64,000 bases of DNA from Bacillota bacterium (lineage in GTDB: Bacteria; Bacillota; Clostridia; Lachnospirales; Lachnospiraceae). The translations under genes were made by a program, and so were the position numbers. Below, in pieces: positions 26,317 through 36,259 of this stretch. Numbering within the stretch: position 1 is the first letter of the stretch; each line of letters starts with the position of its first letter. The DNA is taken from contig JAQXUQ010000014.1 in assembly GCA_029224465.1 (NCBI GenBank), positions 53,988 to 117,987 of the forward strand. The letters run 5' to 3'. The notes beneath the pieces are model-generated. The model did no database searches, was not told where the DNA came from, and worked only from the letters and a program-made list of their open reading frames with translations.

Positions 26317-27348
26317 ATGAAACTGAGTGTCATTGTACCTGTCTACAACATGGCTTCGGAGAACAAGCTCTCGTACTGCATGGACTCTCTTGTGCGGCAG
26401 ACACAGAAGGATCTGGAGATTCTCGCGGTTGACGACTGCTCGACCGACGAATCCTATGCGATACTAAAGGATTACGAACACCGTTTTCCGGGCCGTGTGC
26501 GCGCTTTTAAAAGTGAAGCAAATCACCATCAGGGAGGCGCGAAGAACATCGGCCTTTCTCATGCGGAGGGCGAGTGGATCGGCTTTATTGACGCTGATGA
26601 CTGGGTTGTGCCGGACTTCTATGAGCGGCTCCTGCAAAAGGCGCGGGAAACCGGCGCGGACTGCGTGGGAACCGACTACAGCCTTGTGTACAGCCATACG
26701 ATGACGCCGGGGACGGTAGTACACAATAACAAATTATCCCAGACCGGCGTTCTGGACGAGCCGAAATACCGCTCTCTGATGATTGATTTCGGCTCTCTGT
26801 GCGTGAAAATCTACCGCCGCGAAATCATTCTTGAATGTCCTTCCCGCTTTCCGGAGGACATTTTCTATGAGGATAACGCCCTCGCCAAAACATGGATCAG
26901 CAGGATTAAACATTTTGAATATATACCGGAGCCGCTGTATTTCTACTACCAGCACGCGGCATCCACGGTGCATACCGTAACAAAGAAGCGGCTGCAGGAC
27001 CGCATGGAGAGCGCGGGAATCATGCTCTCCGAGGCGAAAAGATACGGCTACTTCGAGCGCTTCCGGCCGGAGATCGAGTATTCGTTTACGGTTCTGTTTT
27101 ACCAGAACACACTCTTTTCGGCGATGCGCGCGATGAAGGAAAAGGGAAGATACGCCTTCGTGACTTCCCTTGCCGGGCAGATGCGGGAGACATTTCCGGA
27201 TTTTATGGACAACCCGTATTACAGGGCAAGGACAAGTCCCGAAGAGCAGAAATATATGTCGATGCAGCAGAAGTCACCGCTTCGATTTTATCTGCAGTAT
27301 CTGGCGCTCTGGAAGTACCGGGATTTCAAAAACCGTAAGCGCTCGTAA
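26317..27348 (+). CDS. Family 2 glycosyltransferase
   Basis: A 343-residue GT-A fold enzyme: [67 protein letters not shown] with the DxD motif, and the acceptor-side [15 protein letters not shown]. No membrane segment is evident. It follows pseB and pseC and may transfer the sugar they help to make, or act in a surface glycan path. Donor and acceptor are not predictable from the sequence. Confidence 0.88.
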   Translation: MKLSVIVPVYNMASENKLSYCMDSLVRQTQKDLEILAVDDCSTDESYAILKDYEHRFPGRVRAFKSEANHHQGGAKNIGLSHAEGEWIGFIDADDWVVPDFYERLLQKARETGADCVGTDYSLVYSHTMTPGTVVHNNKLSQTGVLDEPKYRSLMIDFGSLCVKIYRREIILECPSRFPEDIFYEDNALAKTWISRIKHFEYIPEPLYFYYQHAASTVHTVTKKRLQDRMESAGIMLSEAKRYGYFERFRPEIEYSFTVLFYQNTLFSAMRAMKEKGRYAFVTSLAGQMRETFPDFMDNPYYRARTSPEEQKYMSMQQKSPLRFYLQYLALWKYRDFKNRKRS

Positions 27349-27371
27349 CAGAAAAGCATCAGGGAGGCACG

Positions 27372-29042
27372 ATGAAGACAGATATTGAAATAGCTCAGGA
27401 AGCCTTTAAACAGCCGATCGTGGAGGTCGCGAAAGAGATCGGGGCAGGAGACGAAGACCTGGAACTCTACGGAAAATACAAGGCGAAGCTTTCGGAACGA
27501 TTTGTGCAGAAAGCCATGCGGACGCCGTCCGGGAAACTGATTCTTGTAACCGCGATCAATCCGACGCCCGCGGGCGAAGGCAAAACAACGGTCAGCATCG
27601 GTCTTGCCGACGCGCTGCATCGTCTTGGCAAAAAGGTCTGTCTCGCTCTCAGGGAGCCGTCTCTAGGGCCTTGTTTTGGCGTGAAAGGCGGGGCAGCCGG
27701 CGGCGGGTATGCGCAGATTGTCCCGATGGAGGACCTGAACCTGCACTTTACAGGCGATTTTCACGCGATTACGGCTGCGAATAATCTTCTGGCTGCCGCG
27801 ATTGACAACCACCTGCATTTCGGCAACGCTCTCGGCATTGATCCTACCAGAGTTGTGTGGAAGCGCTGCATGGATATGAATGACAGGGCGCTGCGCAATA
27901 TCACGGTCGGACTCGGCGGACATATCAACGGACCGGTGCGCGAAGATCATTTTGTCATAACGGCTGCCTCCGAAATCATGGCGGTATTCTGCCTGGCCGA
28001 CGATCTCGAAGATCTGCGCGCACGGCTTTCGAGGATTGTGGTTGCCTACACCTATGATAACAGGCCGGTAACCGCCGGTGACCTCAAGGTCGTCGGTTCG
28101 ATGATGGCTCTGTTAAAAGACGCGATGCAGCCGAACCTTATGCAGACGCTGGAACATACGCCGGCACTCGTGCACGGCGGGCCGTTCGCGAACATTGCGC
28201 ATGGCTGCAACTCGGTCCGCGCGACGAAGTCGGCGCTCGGCCTTGCGGATTATGTTGTTACGGAGGCCGGCTTCGGCGCGGATCTGGGCGCCGAGAAATT
28301 CATGGATATCAAGTGCCGGATGGCGGGACTTCACCCGGACGCGGCTGTCCTTGTCGCAACCGTGCAGGCGCTCAAATACAACGGCGGCGTTCCCAGGGCG
28401 CAGCTGCGAGAAGAAAATCTGGAGGCTCTGGAGAAAGGCATTGTCAATCTCGGCAAGCACATCGAGAACCTGCAGAAGTTCGGCGTACCGATTGTTGTCG
28501 CGATCAACCGGTTTGCTTCTGATACGGACGCGGAAACTGCGTTTATTGAAGCATATTGCAGAGAGCGGGGCTGCGCGTTCTCGCTCACCGAAGTTTTCGC
28601 GGAAGGCGGCGAAGGCGGGGAAGATCTGGCGCAGAAGGTTCTGTCTACGCTGGAAAACAAGCCTTCCGCTTATAAGCCACTGTATTCTCTGGATCTTGGA
28701 CTGAAAGAAAAAATCCAGACAATCGCGCGGGAAGTCTACGGCGCGGACGGCGTCGAATACACCGCCGCTGCCGAAAAATCGATCCGCACACTGACAGATC
28801 TCGGCTTCGACAGACTTCCTGTCTGTGTCGCAAAGACGCAGTACTCGCTTTCGGATGACCAGAAGAAGCTCGGACGGCCGGAAGGCTTCAACATTACGGT
28901 CCGCGACGCTTACGTCAGTGCGGGGGCCGGCTTCGTCGTTGTTCTGACCGGAGAGATCATTCAGATGCCCGGCCTTCCGAGAGTACCGGCAGCCGAGAAA
29001 ATCAATGTCACGAAGGACGCGCAGATTACCGGCCTGTCCTAA
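27372..29042 (+). CDS. fhs: Formate--tetrahydrofolate ligase
   Basis: ATP-dependent formation of 10-formyl-tetrahydrofolate, feeding purine synthesis and, in acetogens, the methyl branch of the Wood-Ljungdahl path. The 556-residue product has the P-loop [65 protein letters not shown] and a [21 protein letters not shown] block, all typical of Fhs. GGGAGG 6 nt upstream supports the start. It is not next to other one-carbon genes here. Confidence 0.97.
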   Translation: MKTDIEIAQEAFKQPIVEVAKEIGAGDEDLELYGKYKAKLSERFVQKAMRTPSGKLILVTAINPTPAGEGKTTVSIGLADALHRLGKKVCLALREPSLGPCFGVKGGAAGGGYAQIVPMEDLNLHFTGDFHAITAANNLLAAAIDNHLHFGNALGIDPTRVVWKRCMDMNDRALRNITVGLGGHINGPVREDHFVITAASEIMAVFCLADDLEDLRARLSRIVVAYTYDNRPVTAGDLKVVGSMMALLKDAMQPNLMQTLEHTPALVHGGPFANIAHGCNSVRATKSALGLADYVVTEAGFGADLGAEKFMDIKCRMAGLHPDAAVLVATVQALKYNGGVPRAQLREENLEALEKGIVNLGKHIENLQKFGVPIVVAINRFASDTDAETAFIEAYCRERGCAFSLTEVFAEGGEGGEDLAQKVLSTLENKPSAYKPLYSLDLGLKEKIQTIAREVYGADGVEYTAAAEKSIRTLTDLGFDRLPVCVAKTQYSLSDDQKKLGRPEGFNITVRDAYVSAGAGFVVVLTGEIIQMPGLPRVPAAEKINVTKDAQITGLS

Positions 29043-29132
29043 GGGAAGTCACGGGCAGCCGCGGAAGACCGCGCCGGCCCGGGGGGAGCGGCAAAGCGCC
29101 GCGCAGCATAACTGGAAAGTGAGGTAAACCGT

Positions 29133-30179
29133 ATGCTTATCGCAGTTCTGATTATCCTTTTGGCTGTTGTTATTGTGCTGATTGCAGCCAATATCCGCAT
29201 TGTTCCGCAGGCGCATGCTTTTGTCATTGAACATCTGGGCAAATACAAAACGACCTGGCAGGCGGGCCTTCATGTGAAGACGCCGTTTATCGAGCGTGTG
29301 ATCCGCAACATCAGTCTGAAGGAACAGGTGCTGGATTTCCCGCCGCAGCCGGTCATTACAAAGGACAACGTCACGATGCAGATCGACTCCGTTGTCTTTA
29401 TGAAGATTTTCGATCCGAAGCTCTACACGTACGGCGTGGATAATCCGATTGCCGGTCTGCAGAATCTTTCGGCAACTACACTGCGTAATATCATCGGCGA
29501 TATGGAGCTGGATGAGACGCTGACTTCCCGGGAAATCATCAACAGCAAGATGCAGACGACGCTGGATGAGGCAACGGACCCCTGGGGAATCAAGGTCACT
29601 CGCGTCGAAATCAAAAATATCCAGCCGCCGCGCGAAATTGAGGAAGTCATGACCAAGCAGATGCGCGCCGAGCGTGAACGCCGGCAGACGGTTCTGGAAG
29701 CGCAGGCACATCAGGAAGCGGTCGTTTCGAGAGCCGAAGGCGACAAGCGGGCCAAGATTCTCGCCGCGGAAGCGGAAAGAGACGCGCAGATCGCGCTTGC
29801 GGAAGGCCGGGCGAAATCGATCGAGCTGGTCTACAAGGCAGAGGCGGACGGGCTGGCAAGACTGTCGGCCGCAAATCCTTCGGACAAGGTTATTAAACTC
29901 AAGGGACTGGAAGCGCTCAAGACGGTTTCGGACGGCCGCGCGACCAAGATTTATATGCCTTCCGATCTGACCGGTGTCATTGGTACGCTGGGCGTTGCGG
30001 GAGAAGCGCTTGGCATCGGCGATGCCACCGCTGTTGACAAAACACCGAAGCCGCAGCCTCCCGTTAAAAAGGACCCCTGCATCAGCGATGAGACGGGAAA
30101 CGGCGGGAGGGCAGCCGCGGCAGCGACCGAAAAGATCAATGAGGATATCACAAGACAGGCGGGACAAAGCGGAATCTGA
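29133..30179 (+). CDS. SPFH/stomatin-like membrane protein (QmcA type)
   Basis: A 348-residue protein with one N-terminal membrane anchor (MLIAVLIILLAVVIVLIAANI), an SPFH domain (VPQAHAFVIEHLGKY, GLHVKTPFIERV, VLDFPPQPVITKDNV, NPIAGLQNLSATTLRNIIGD) and a long coiled coil (MRAERERRQTVLEAQAHQEA, DAQIALAEGRAKSIELVYKAEA). A proline/glycine-rich tail follows. Members form oligomeric membrane scaffolds in functional microdomains. An NfeD-type partner, often found beside such genes, is absent. AAAGTGAGG precedes the ATG. Confidence 0.9.
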   Translation: MLIAVLIILLAVVIVLIAANIRIVPQAHAFVIEHLGKYKTTWQAGLHVKTPFIERVIRNISLKEQVLDFPPQPVITKDNVTMQIDSVVFMKIFDPKLYTYGVDNPIAGLQNLSATTLRNIIGDMELDETLTSREIINSKMQTTLDEATDPWGIKVTRVEIKNIQPPREIEEVMTKQMRAERERRQTVLEAQAHQEAVVSRAEGDKRAKILAAEAERDAQIALAEGRAKSIELVYKAEADGLARLSAANPSDKVIKLKGLEALKTVSDGRATKIYMPSDLTGVIGTLGVAGEALGIGDATAVDKTPKPQPPVKKDPCISDETGNGGRAAAAATEKINEDITRQAGQSGI

Positions 30180-30232
30180 AATTTTCATGAAGAGCTGTAA
30201 CTTTGCCGCGGAACCTGTTACACTGATAAACC

Positions 30233-31291
30233 ATGAAGAAAAACAAAGAACTATTATGGACAATCCTGACCTTCCTCATCGCGCTTCTGACGATTTCCGC
30301 GGTTGTCGGGCAGAGTAAGGAGCTGACGTTTTCCGCGATCGGAAAGCTCGTGCTTGACGCGAAGCCCGGCTGGATCTTCCTCGCGGCGCTCAGTATGATC
30401 AGTTATATTCTGATGGAGGGCATCGCGCTCTGGATCCTGCTCCGCGCGTCCGGCTTCCGTAAGACCATGGGGCAGTCAACCACTTATGCCGCGGCGGATA
30501 TATACTGCTCCGCGATCACACCTTCGGCAACCGGCGGGCAGCCGGTCGCTGCATGGTTCATGCGAAGAGACGGTATCCCGACCGGATATATCACGGCGAT
30601 CCTGATGATGTATCTGGTTCTCCATACTTTTTCCACACTGACGATCGGAATACTGACGCCGGTATTATGGCCTTCGGTCTTCACGGGCTTTTCCATTCCT
30701 GCGAAGCTCCTCATCCTGCTGGGGGCGGTTACAATCACCGGTCTTGCGGTACTGTTCGTCATGCTGCTGCGGATGGAGAAGAAGATCTACCGTACCGGCT
30801 GCCGCATCATCGACTGGCTGACCCGGAAGAAAATCGTAAAGCGCGATCAGTACTGGAAGGAAAAACTTGCAGCGACACTTGCCGATTACAGCAAGTGTGT
30901 GAAGGAAATGTTCTGCAGGGAAAAGATCCGTCCAATGCTGCAGGTCTACGGACTGAACATTGCGCAGAGACTGTGCCAGACCATCATTGCGCCGCTTGTC
31001 TACGCGGCGACCGGCGGGCTTCTCCGGAACATGGGCCGCGTTTTCGCGACGCAGGTCTTTGCTACGATCGGTTCGATCTGCGTACCGATTCCCGGCGGCA
31101 TGGGCGTCGCGGATTACCTTCTGTACAATGGTCTGCGCGTCATCACGGATCATGAATCCGCGCTGCAGCTGGAGCTGCTGTCCAGAAGCTTTTCGTTTTA
31201 CGCAACAGTGCTGATCAGCATGATTATTGTGCTAGCGGGTTACATTTCAAGGCGAACCTATTATTTCGTACAGCACCTGAAAAAGAAATAA
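30233..31291 (+). CDS. MprF-type flippase-domain membrane protein (UPF0104/YbhN)
   Basis: A 352-residue polytopic membrane protein matching the N-terminal flippase domain of MprF without the synthase domain. Conserved parts are ITPSATGGQPVAAWFMRRDGIP and the C-terminal VPIPGGMGVADYLLYNGL. It probably moves a lipid or lipid-linked substrate across the membrane. There is no Shine-Dalgarno before the ATG; a TACACT -10-like hexamer ends 8 nt upstream, so the message may be leaderless. The start itself agrees with the usual N-terminus of the family. A terminator follows. Confidence 0.87.
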   Translation: MKKNKELLWTILTFLIALLTISAVVGQSKELTFSAIGKLVLDAKPGWIFLAALSMISYILMEGIALWILLRASGFRKTMGQSTTYAAADIYCSAITPSATGGQPVAAWFMRRDGIPTGYITAILMMYLVLHTFSTLTIGILTPVLWPSVFTGFSIPAKLLILLGAVTITGLAVLFVMLLRMEKKIYRTGCRIIDWLTRKKIVKRDQYWKEKLAATLADYSKCVKEMFCREKIRPMLQVYGLNIAQRLCQTIIAPLVYAATGGLLRNMGRVFATQVFATIGSICVPIPGGMGVADYLLYNGLRVITDHESALQLELLSRSFSFYATVLISMIIVLAGYISRRTYYFVQHLKKK

Positions 31292-31303
31292 ATCATACAT
31301 CGG

Positions 31304-31337
31304 GGCCGCGGCGGAGCATTTTCTGCCGCGGCCTTTT
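31304..31337 (+). terminator. Terminator after the flippase gene
   Basis: Perfect 9-bp stem GGCCGCGGC / GCCGCGGCC with a 12-nt loop followed by TTTTA. Confidence 0.85.
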
Positions 31338-31361
31338 ACGCGGCGGCAACATAGATTCCGG

Positions 31362-31389
31362 TTGCACTATGGACAACGTATGCTATACT
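31362..31389 (+). promoter_or_regulatory. Promoter of feoAB
   Basis: TTGCAC, 16-bp spacer, TATACT, placed between the upstream terminator and the feoAB start. No convincing Fur or DtxR box was recognised, although metal control is expected. Confidence 0.65.
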
Positions 31390-31446
31390 AGTTAGCGCAG
31401 ACAAACAATACGAAACACCGTGGAAGACATAATAGAAGAGGACAAA

Positions 31447-33825
31447 ATGACACTGAAAGAACTGGAAATCGGAGAAAGCGCGGTAATCGAAAAAGTAGGT
31501 GGAGAAGGAGAACTGCGGCAGCATTTTCTGGACATGGGCGTGATCCCCGGCGCCTGTGTGACACTTGTGAAATACGCCCCGATGGGAGACCCCATGGAGC
31601 TTCGGATACACGGATATGAACTGACGCTCCGTCTGGACGATGCGGCGAAAATACAGATCCGGAAAGAGAAGACGGGAGAGAGAACAGACGCTGACAGACA
31701 GCTGGGCTCTGACCGCGACGCGGCGCAGCTGCCCTTTACCAGAGCCGGTGAACATCCGGGACTTGGAGAGGGAGGCAGATACCACGTGAAGAAGGGCGAA
31801 CACCCGCTCCCGGATGGAACAAAACTGACCTTTGCGCTTGCAGGCAACCAGAATTCCGGCAAAACAACACTGTTCAACCAGCTGACCGGCTCCAACCAGC
31901 ATGTCGGCAACTTTCCGGGCGTCACGGTAGACAGAAAGAGCGGGGTCATCAAGGGACATCCCGGCACGGAAGTGACAGACCTCCCCGGTATCTATTCGAT
32001 GTCCCCCTATTCGCAGGAAGAGCTGGTTTCCAGACAGTTCATACTCGATGAAAAGCCGACCGGCATTATCAATATCGTGGACGCGACCAATATCGAACGC
32101 AACCTCTATCTCACAATGCAGCTGATGGAGCTGGATGTGCCGATGGTTGTTGCTTTGAATATGATGGATGAAGTGCAGGGAAACGGCGGCTCCATCCTGA
32201 TCAACCGGATGGAGGAAATGCTCGGGGTTCCGGTAGTGCCGATTTCGGCGAGCAAGAATGAAGGCATTGACGAACTGGTACGGCATGCGATCCATGTGGC
32301 GAAATATCAGGAGAGACCCGGAAGGCAGGATTTCTGTGATCCGGAGGAGGATGGCGGCGCTGTGCACAGGGCGCTGCACGCGATCATGCATCTGATTGAG
32401 GATCACGCGGAGCGCGCGCAGATCCCGGTCCGTTTTGCCGCGACCAAGGTGGTGGAGGGAGATGAAAGGATTCTGGAAGCGCTGCATCTCGAGCAGAATG
32501 AGAAAGAGATGATTGATCACATCATCCTGCAGATGGAAAAAGAGCGCGGTCTTGACAGAGCGGCCTCGATTGCCGACATGCGTTTTGATTTCATTGAAAA
32601 GCTTGTCCGCGAAACGGTCATCAAGCCGAAGGAAAGCAGGGAGCATGAAAGAAGCCGGAAAATCGACCGCATTCTGACCGGCAAATACACGGCAATACCG
32701 GCTTTCATCGGTATCATGGCGCTCGTCTTCTGGCTGACCTTCAACGTAATCGGCGCTTATCTGCAAGGCCTGATGGAACTTGGCGTTGAAAAGCTGGGAG
32801 CGCTTACAGATGCCGCGATGCGCGCCGCGAACGTAAATGACGGACTGCGTTCGCTCGTGATCGACGGTATTTTCAGCGGCGTCGGCAGCGTGATCAGCTT
32901 CCTGCCGCTGATCGTAGTACTGTTTTTCTTCCTTTCTCTCCTGGAAGACACAGGATATATGGCAAGGGTGGCTTTTGTCATGGATAAGCTGCTCCGGAAA
33001 ATCGGCCTTTCTGGACGCAGCATTGTGCCGATGCTCGTAGGCTTCGGCTGCTCGGTCCCCGCGGTTATGTCTGCCAGAACCCTGCCTTCGGACAGAGACC
33101 GCAAGATGACCATCCTGCTGGTTCCGTTTATGAGCTGTACGGCAAAGCTCCCGATCTACGCGTTCTTTACAGCGGCGTTTTTCCCGGGAAAAGGTGCGCT
33201 CATCATGGTCGGATTGTATCTCCTCGGTATTCTTGTCGGTATTCTGACCGCGTTGATTTCGAAGAATACGTATTTTAAGGGAGAGGCGGTGCCTTTTGTC
33301 ATGGAGCTGCCGAACTACAGAATGCCGAGTGCAAAGAATGTACTGCAGCTTCTGTGGGAAAAGTCCAGAGACTTTCTCCAGCGCGCTTTCACGATTATCT
33401 TCATGGCTTCGATTGTGATCTGGTTTCTGCAGAGCTTCGGACTGAATTTCAGTCTTGTGAGCGATTCCAGCAAGAGCATTCTCGCGGCGATTGCAGGCTT
33501 CATCTCGCCTGTTTTCACGCCGCTTGGCTTTGGCACATGGAAAGTCACGACCGCTCTGATTACCGGCTTCCTCGCGAAGGAAAGCGTTGTCGCGACTTTG
33601 AATGTTATGTATGGCAGCACGCAGGAGCTGACCGCGACACTTTCCACCGCATCGGCGGCCGCACTGCTTGTCTTCTGCCTGCTGTATACGCCGTGCGTTG
33701 CTGCGATCGCTTCGATCAAGCGCGAGCTTGGCGCGAAGTGGGCGGCCTTTGTTGTTGTTTTCCAGTGCGTCATGGCATGGGTGGTCGCGTTTATCGTGCA
33801 TGCGGTACTGCTTTTGTTTGCCTGA
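31447..33825 (+). CDS. feoB: Ferrous iron transporter, FeoA-FeoB fusion
   Basis: Imports Fe(II). The 792-residue product begins with a FeoA SH3-like domain (LKELEIGESAVIEKV, RQHFLDMGVIPGACV, MELRIHGYELTLRLDDA; residues 1-75). A charged linker follows, then the FeoB G domain: G1 GNQNSGKTTLFN, G2 NFPGVTVD, G3 DLPGIYSM, G4 NMMD. The remainder is polytopic, with the two Gate motifs (MLVGFGCSVPAVMSAR, VPFMSCTAKLPIYAFF) and the C-terminal LVFCLLYTPCVAAI. The start is the ATG 5 nt after GAGG. FeoA is normally a separate protein; the fusion is known in Firmicutes and Bacteroidetes but is a minority form. Confidence 0.95.
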   Translation: MTLKELEIGESAVIEKVGGEGELRQHFLDMGVIPGACVTLVKYAPMGDPMELRIHGYELTLRLDDAAKIQIRKEKTGERTDADRQLGSDRDAAQLPFTRAGEHPGLGEGGRYHVKKGEHPLPDGTKLTFALAGNQNSGKTTLFNQLTGSNQHVGNFPGVTVDRKSGVIKGHPGTEVTDLPGIYSMSPYSQEELVSRQFILDEKPTGIINIVDATNIERNLYLTMQLMELDVPMVVALNMMDEVQGNGGSILINRMEEMLGVPVVPISASKNEGIDELVRHAIHVAKYQERPGRQDFCDPEEDGGAVHRALHAIMHLIEDHAERAQIPVRFAATKVVEGDERILEALHLEQNEKEMIDHIILQMEKERGLDRAASIADMRFDFIEKLVRETVIKPKESREHERSRKIDRILTGKYTAIPAFIGIMALVFWLTFNVIGAYLQGLMELGVEKLGALTDAAMRAANVNDGLRSLVIDGIFSGVGSVISFLPLIVVLFFFLSLLEDTGYMARVAFVMDKLLRKIGLSGRSIVPMLVGFGCSVPAVMSARTLPSDRDRKMTILLVPFMSCTAKLPIYAFFTAAFFPGKGALIMVGLYLLGILVGILTALISKNTYFKGEAVPFVMELPNYRMPSAKNVLQLLWEKSRDFLQRAFTIIFMASIVIWFLQSFGLNFSLVSDSSKSILAAIAGFISPVFTPLGFGTWKVTTALITGFLAKESVVATLNVMYGSTQELTATLSTASAAALLVFCLLYTPCVAAIASIKRELGAKWAAFVVVFQCVMAWVVAFIVHAVLLLFA

Positions 33826-33847
33826 ATCGGAACAGAGGTCATAGTTT

Positions 33848-34672
33848 ATGCGGGGCGTAAAGAACATTGTGTGCACAGCGGCGGATGAACACCGGAGGGC
33901 GGCGCAGGAGCTGGCGTCGCGGCTGGATATCCCGTTCACATCTGCGGATACAATATCAGATGACAGTGACGGAATCCTGCAGCTGCGCCAGGATGAGTAC
34001 GGACTTTCTCTGGTCCGGGGCGGAATGCGGCTGCAGTGCGATCTGACAAAGCTTCTTCCAAGACTGCGCTACAACAATCTGACGCATGAACTCGTGGTCC
34101 GTGCCGCAAAAAACAAAGAAATGCAGCGCAATCCTCTGGCTGTTGACGCGACGGCGGGCTTTGGAGAAGACGCGCTGCTTCTGGCCGCCGCGGGTTATAC
34201 AGTGGAAATGTATGAAAAGGACAGGATTATCGCGGCACTTCTGGAAGACGGTCTACGCAGGGCGGCGTGCGTTCCGGAGCTTGCCGGCATCACGGCAAGA
34301 ATGCATCTGCATAAGGAAGACAGTATTCCCGTCATGCGGAAAACCGCGGTTTCCGTTGTTCCCGGCCCGGAAACCGCTCTGCCCGCGCAGGAAACTTCTC
34401 TGCGCCCGAATATTGTTCTGCTGGACCCGATGTTTCCGGAACGGAGCGGCAGCAGTCAGGTCCGCAAGAAGTTCCAGCTGATTCATTGCATCGAGCAGCC
34501 CTGCGATGAAGAGGAGGAACTGCTGAGCGCCGCGTTTGCCGCGGCGCCGCGGAAGATCGTTGTAAAGCGCCCTCTCAAAGGCGCGTATCTGGCCGGCAGA
34601 ACACCGGACTATTCCATTAAGGGGAAAGCAGTGCGGTATGACTGCTTTGTTTTGACAACATGCACAAAATGA
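33848..34672 (+). CDS. rsmJ: RsmJ-like class I SAM methyltransferase
   Basis: A 274-residue methyltransferase related to RsmJ (YhiQ), which methylates G1516 of 16S rRNA. Family features: RYNNLTHELVVRAA, the SAM site VDATAGFGEDALLLAAAGYTV, EKDRIIAALLEDGLRRA and the catalytic-type VLLDPMFPERS. It begins 22 nt after feoB, so it may be co-transcribed, but no functional link is apparent. Methylation of another rRNA base is the main alternative. Confidence 0.86.
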   Translation: MRGVKNIVCTAADEHRRAAQELASRLDIPFTSADTISDDSDGILQLRQDEYGLSLVRGGMRLQCDLTKLLPRLRYNNLTHELVVRAAKNKEMQRNPLAVDATAGFGEDALLLAAAGYTVEMYEKDRIIAALLEDGLRRAACVPELAGITARMHLHKEDSIPVMRKTAVSVVPGPETALPAQETSLRPNIVLLDPMFPERSGSSQVRKKFQLIHCIEQPCDEEEELLSAAFAAAPRKIVVKRPLKGAYLAGRTPDYSIKGKAVRYDCFVLTTCTK

Positions 34673-34765
34673 CAGCACATAATTACACACATCCGACAAA
34701 ACGCCGTCATTCCGTATGAATTTACACATCTGATTTCTTATCATACGTGCAAAAAGCATAAAAAA

Positions 34766-34795
34766 TTCAATGAACACCCTAAAATTATCTATATT
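34766..34795 (+). promoter_or_regulatory. Possible promoter of mglBAC
   Basis: TTCAAT, 18-bp spacer, TATATT in the 209-bp gap before mglB. The -35 box is poor, as expected if an activator is needed. Downstream, the 11-mer GGGAAGCAACG occurs twice (34804-34814 and 34835-34845), 31 bp apart. The second copy can fold with GGGGCTTCC. No other promoter-like sequence is as good in this gap. Confidence 0.35.
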
Positions 34796-34881
34796 TCTAC
34801 GCAGGGAAGCAACGTACAATGTAGCTATCACGAAGGGAAGCAACGGGGCTTCCGAAAATGATAGAAGGGTGGTTACTTATT

Positions 34882-36213
34882 ATGAACAAAAAAGGTATGT
34901 TATCGATTGCGACCGCTGTAGTTCTCGGCCTTGGCGCTGCAGGCTGCGGTTCCAATTCGAGCGCTCCCGCGGCATCGACAAAGGCTGATACCGCGGCAAC
35001 CGAAGCTGCATCGGCTTCCACACAGGCAGAGGCAGCGGCTCCTTCCGGCGATGTAGCCAACAAGGACAAGCCTCTTACATGGTTCAACCGGCAGCCGTCC
35101 AACAGCTCTACAGGCGAGCTTGACAAGGATGCTCTGAACTACAACGCGAACACCTATTATGTAGGTTTCGACGCAAATCAGGGTGCCGAGCTGCAGGGCC
35201 AGATGGTCGCTGATTATATTTCGGCGCACGCAGACACGATCGACCGCAACGGTGACGGCGTCATCGGATACGTACTTGCAATCGGCGATATCGGACATAA
35301 CGATTCCATCGCACGTACAAGAGGCGTCCGCAAGGCTCTTGGAACCGCTGTCGAGAAGGACGGCGCGGTTGATTCCCAACCGGTCGGCACAAACGTAGAT
35401 GGCACAGCAACCGATGTTCAGGACGCAGAGCTGAAAGTCGGCGACAAGACCTTCAAGGTACGTGAGCTGGCTTCGCAGGAAATGAAGAACTCCGCAGGCG
35501 CTACATGGGATGCGGCTACGGCTGGTAACGCGATCGGAACATGGTCTTCTTCGTTCGGCGATCAGATCGATATCGTTGTTTCCAACAACGACGGCATGGG
35601 CATGTCGATGTTCAACGCATGGAGCAAGGACAAGAAGGTTCCCACATTCGGTTATGACGCAAACAGCGATGCGGTTGCGGCAATCGCGGACGGCTACGGC
35701 GGAACGATTTCCCAGCACGCGGACGTACAGGCTTATCTGACACTCCGCACACTGCGCAATGCTCTTGACGGTGTGGATATTGATACCGGTATCGGCACGG
35801 CAGATGAGGCAGGCAACGTACTTACAGACGATGTTTACAGATATGATGCTGACGCCCGTTCCTACTATGCTTTGAACGTAGCAGTTACAGCAGACAACTA
35901 TCAGGACTTCACGGATGCCACAAAGACTTATGCTCCGGTTTCCAACCAGCTGGATGCGTCCAAGCACCCGACCAAGAAGGTATGGCTTGATATCTACAAC
36001 GCGGCGGATAACTTCCTGAGCGCTACCTATCAGCCTCTGCTGCAGAACTATGATGACCTTCTCAACCTCGATGTAGACTACATCGGCGGCGACGGCCAGA
36101 CAGAGTCCAACATCACGAACCGCCTTGGAAATCCGAGCCAGTATGACGCATTCGCGATCAACATGGTTAAGACAGATAACGCGGCAGCTTACACATCCCT
36201 GCTGAATCAGTAA
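34882..36213 (+). CDS. mglB: Galactose/methyl-galactoside-binding lipoprotein
   Basis: Substrate-binding protein of the Mgl importer, exported and lipid-anchored through C22 (LGLGAAGC lipobox). A low-complexity Ala/Thr/Ser linker follows the anchor. The mature part has the type I periplasmic-binding fold with the MglB calcium loop (DRNGDGVIGY), YVLAIGDIGHNDSIARTRGVRKAL and IDIVVSNNDGMGMSMFNAW. The first part of the fold appears shortened: the linker leads quickly into NRQPSNSSTGELDKDALNYN. At 443 residues it is still long for the family. The start is the ATG at 34882, with GGGTGG upstream. The permease genes follow after a terminator-like hairpin. Confidence 0.9.
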   Translation: MNKKGMLSIATAVVLGLGAAGCGSNSSAPAASTKADTAATEAASASTQAEAAAPSGDVANKDKPLTWFNRQPSNSSTGELDKDALNYNANTYYVGFDANQGAELQGQMVADYISAHADTIDRNGDGVIGYVLAIGDIGHNDSIARTRGVRKALGTAVEKDGAVDSQPVGTNVDGTATDVQDAELKVGDKTFKVRELASQEMKNSAGATWDAATAGNAIGTWSSSFGDQIDIVVSNNDGMGMSMFNAWSKDKKVPTFGYDANSDAVAAIADGYGGTISQHADVQAYLTLRTLRNALDGVDIDTGIGTADEAGNVLTDDVYRYDADARSYYALNVAVTADNYQDFTDATKTYAPVSNQLDASKHPTKKVWLDIYNAADNFLSATYQPLLQNYDDLLNLDVDYIGGDGQTESNITNRLGNPSQYDAFAINMVKTDNAAAYTSLLNQ

Positions 36214-36259
36214 TCCGCATGGCTGGAAGTAAGTCAATCTGGTAATTCAGAAACGAAAG

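Noticed and set aside
31336..33939. 867-codon open frame on the minus strand
   Set aside because: It is the antisense shadow of feoAB. Its composition is that of a reverse complement of membrane-protein codons, and no ribosome site or family is seen.
34858..34881. Upstream ATG extending mglB
   Set aside because: The extra residues precede the lysine-rich start of the lipoprotein signal; the ATG at 34882 gives the normal signal peptide.
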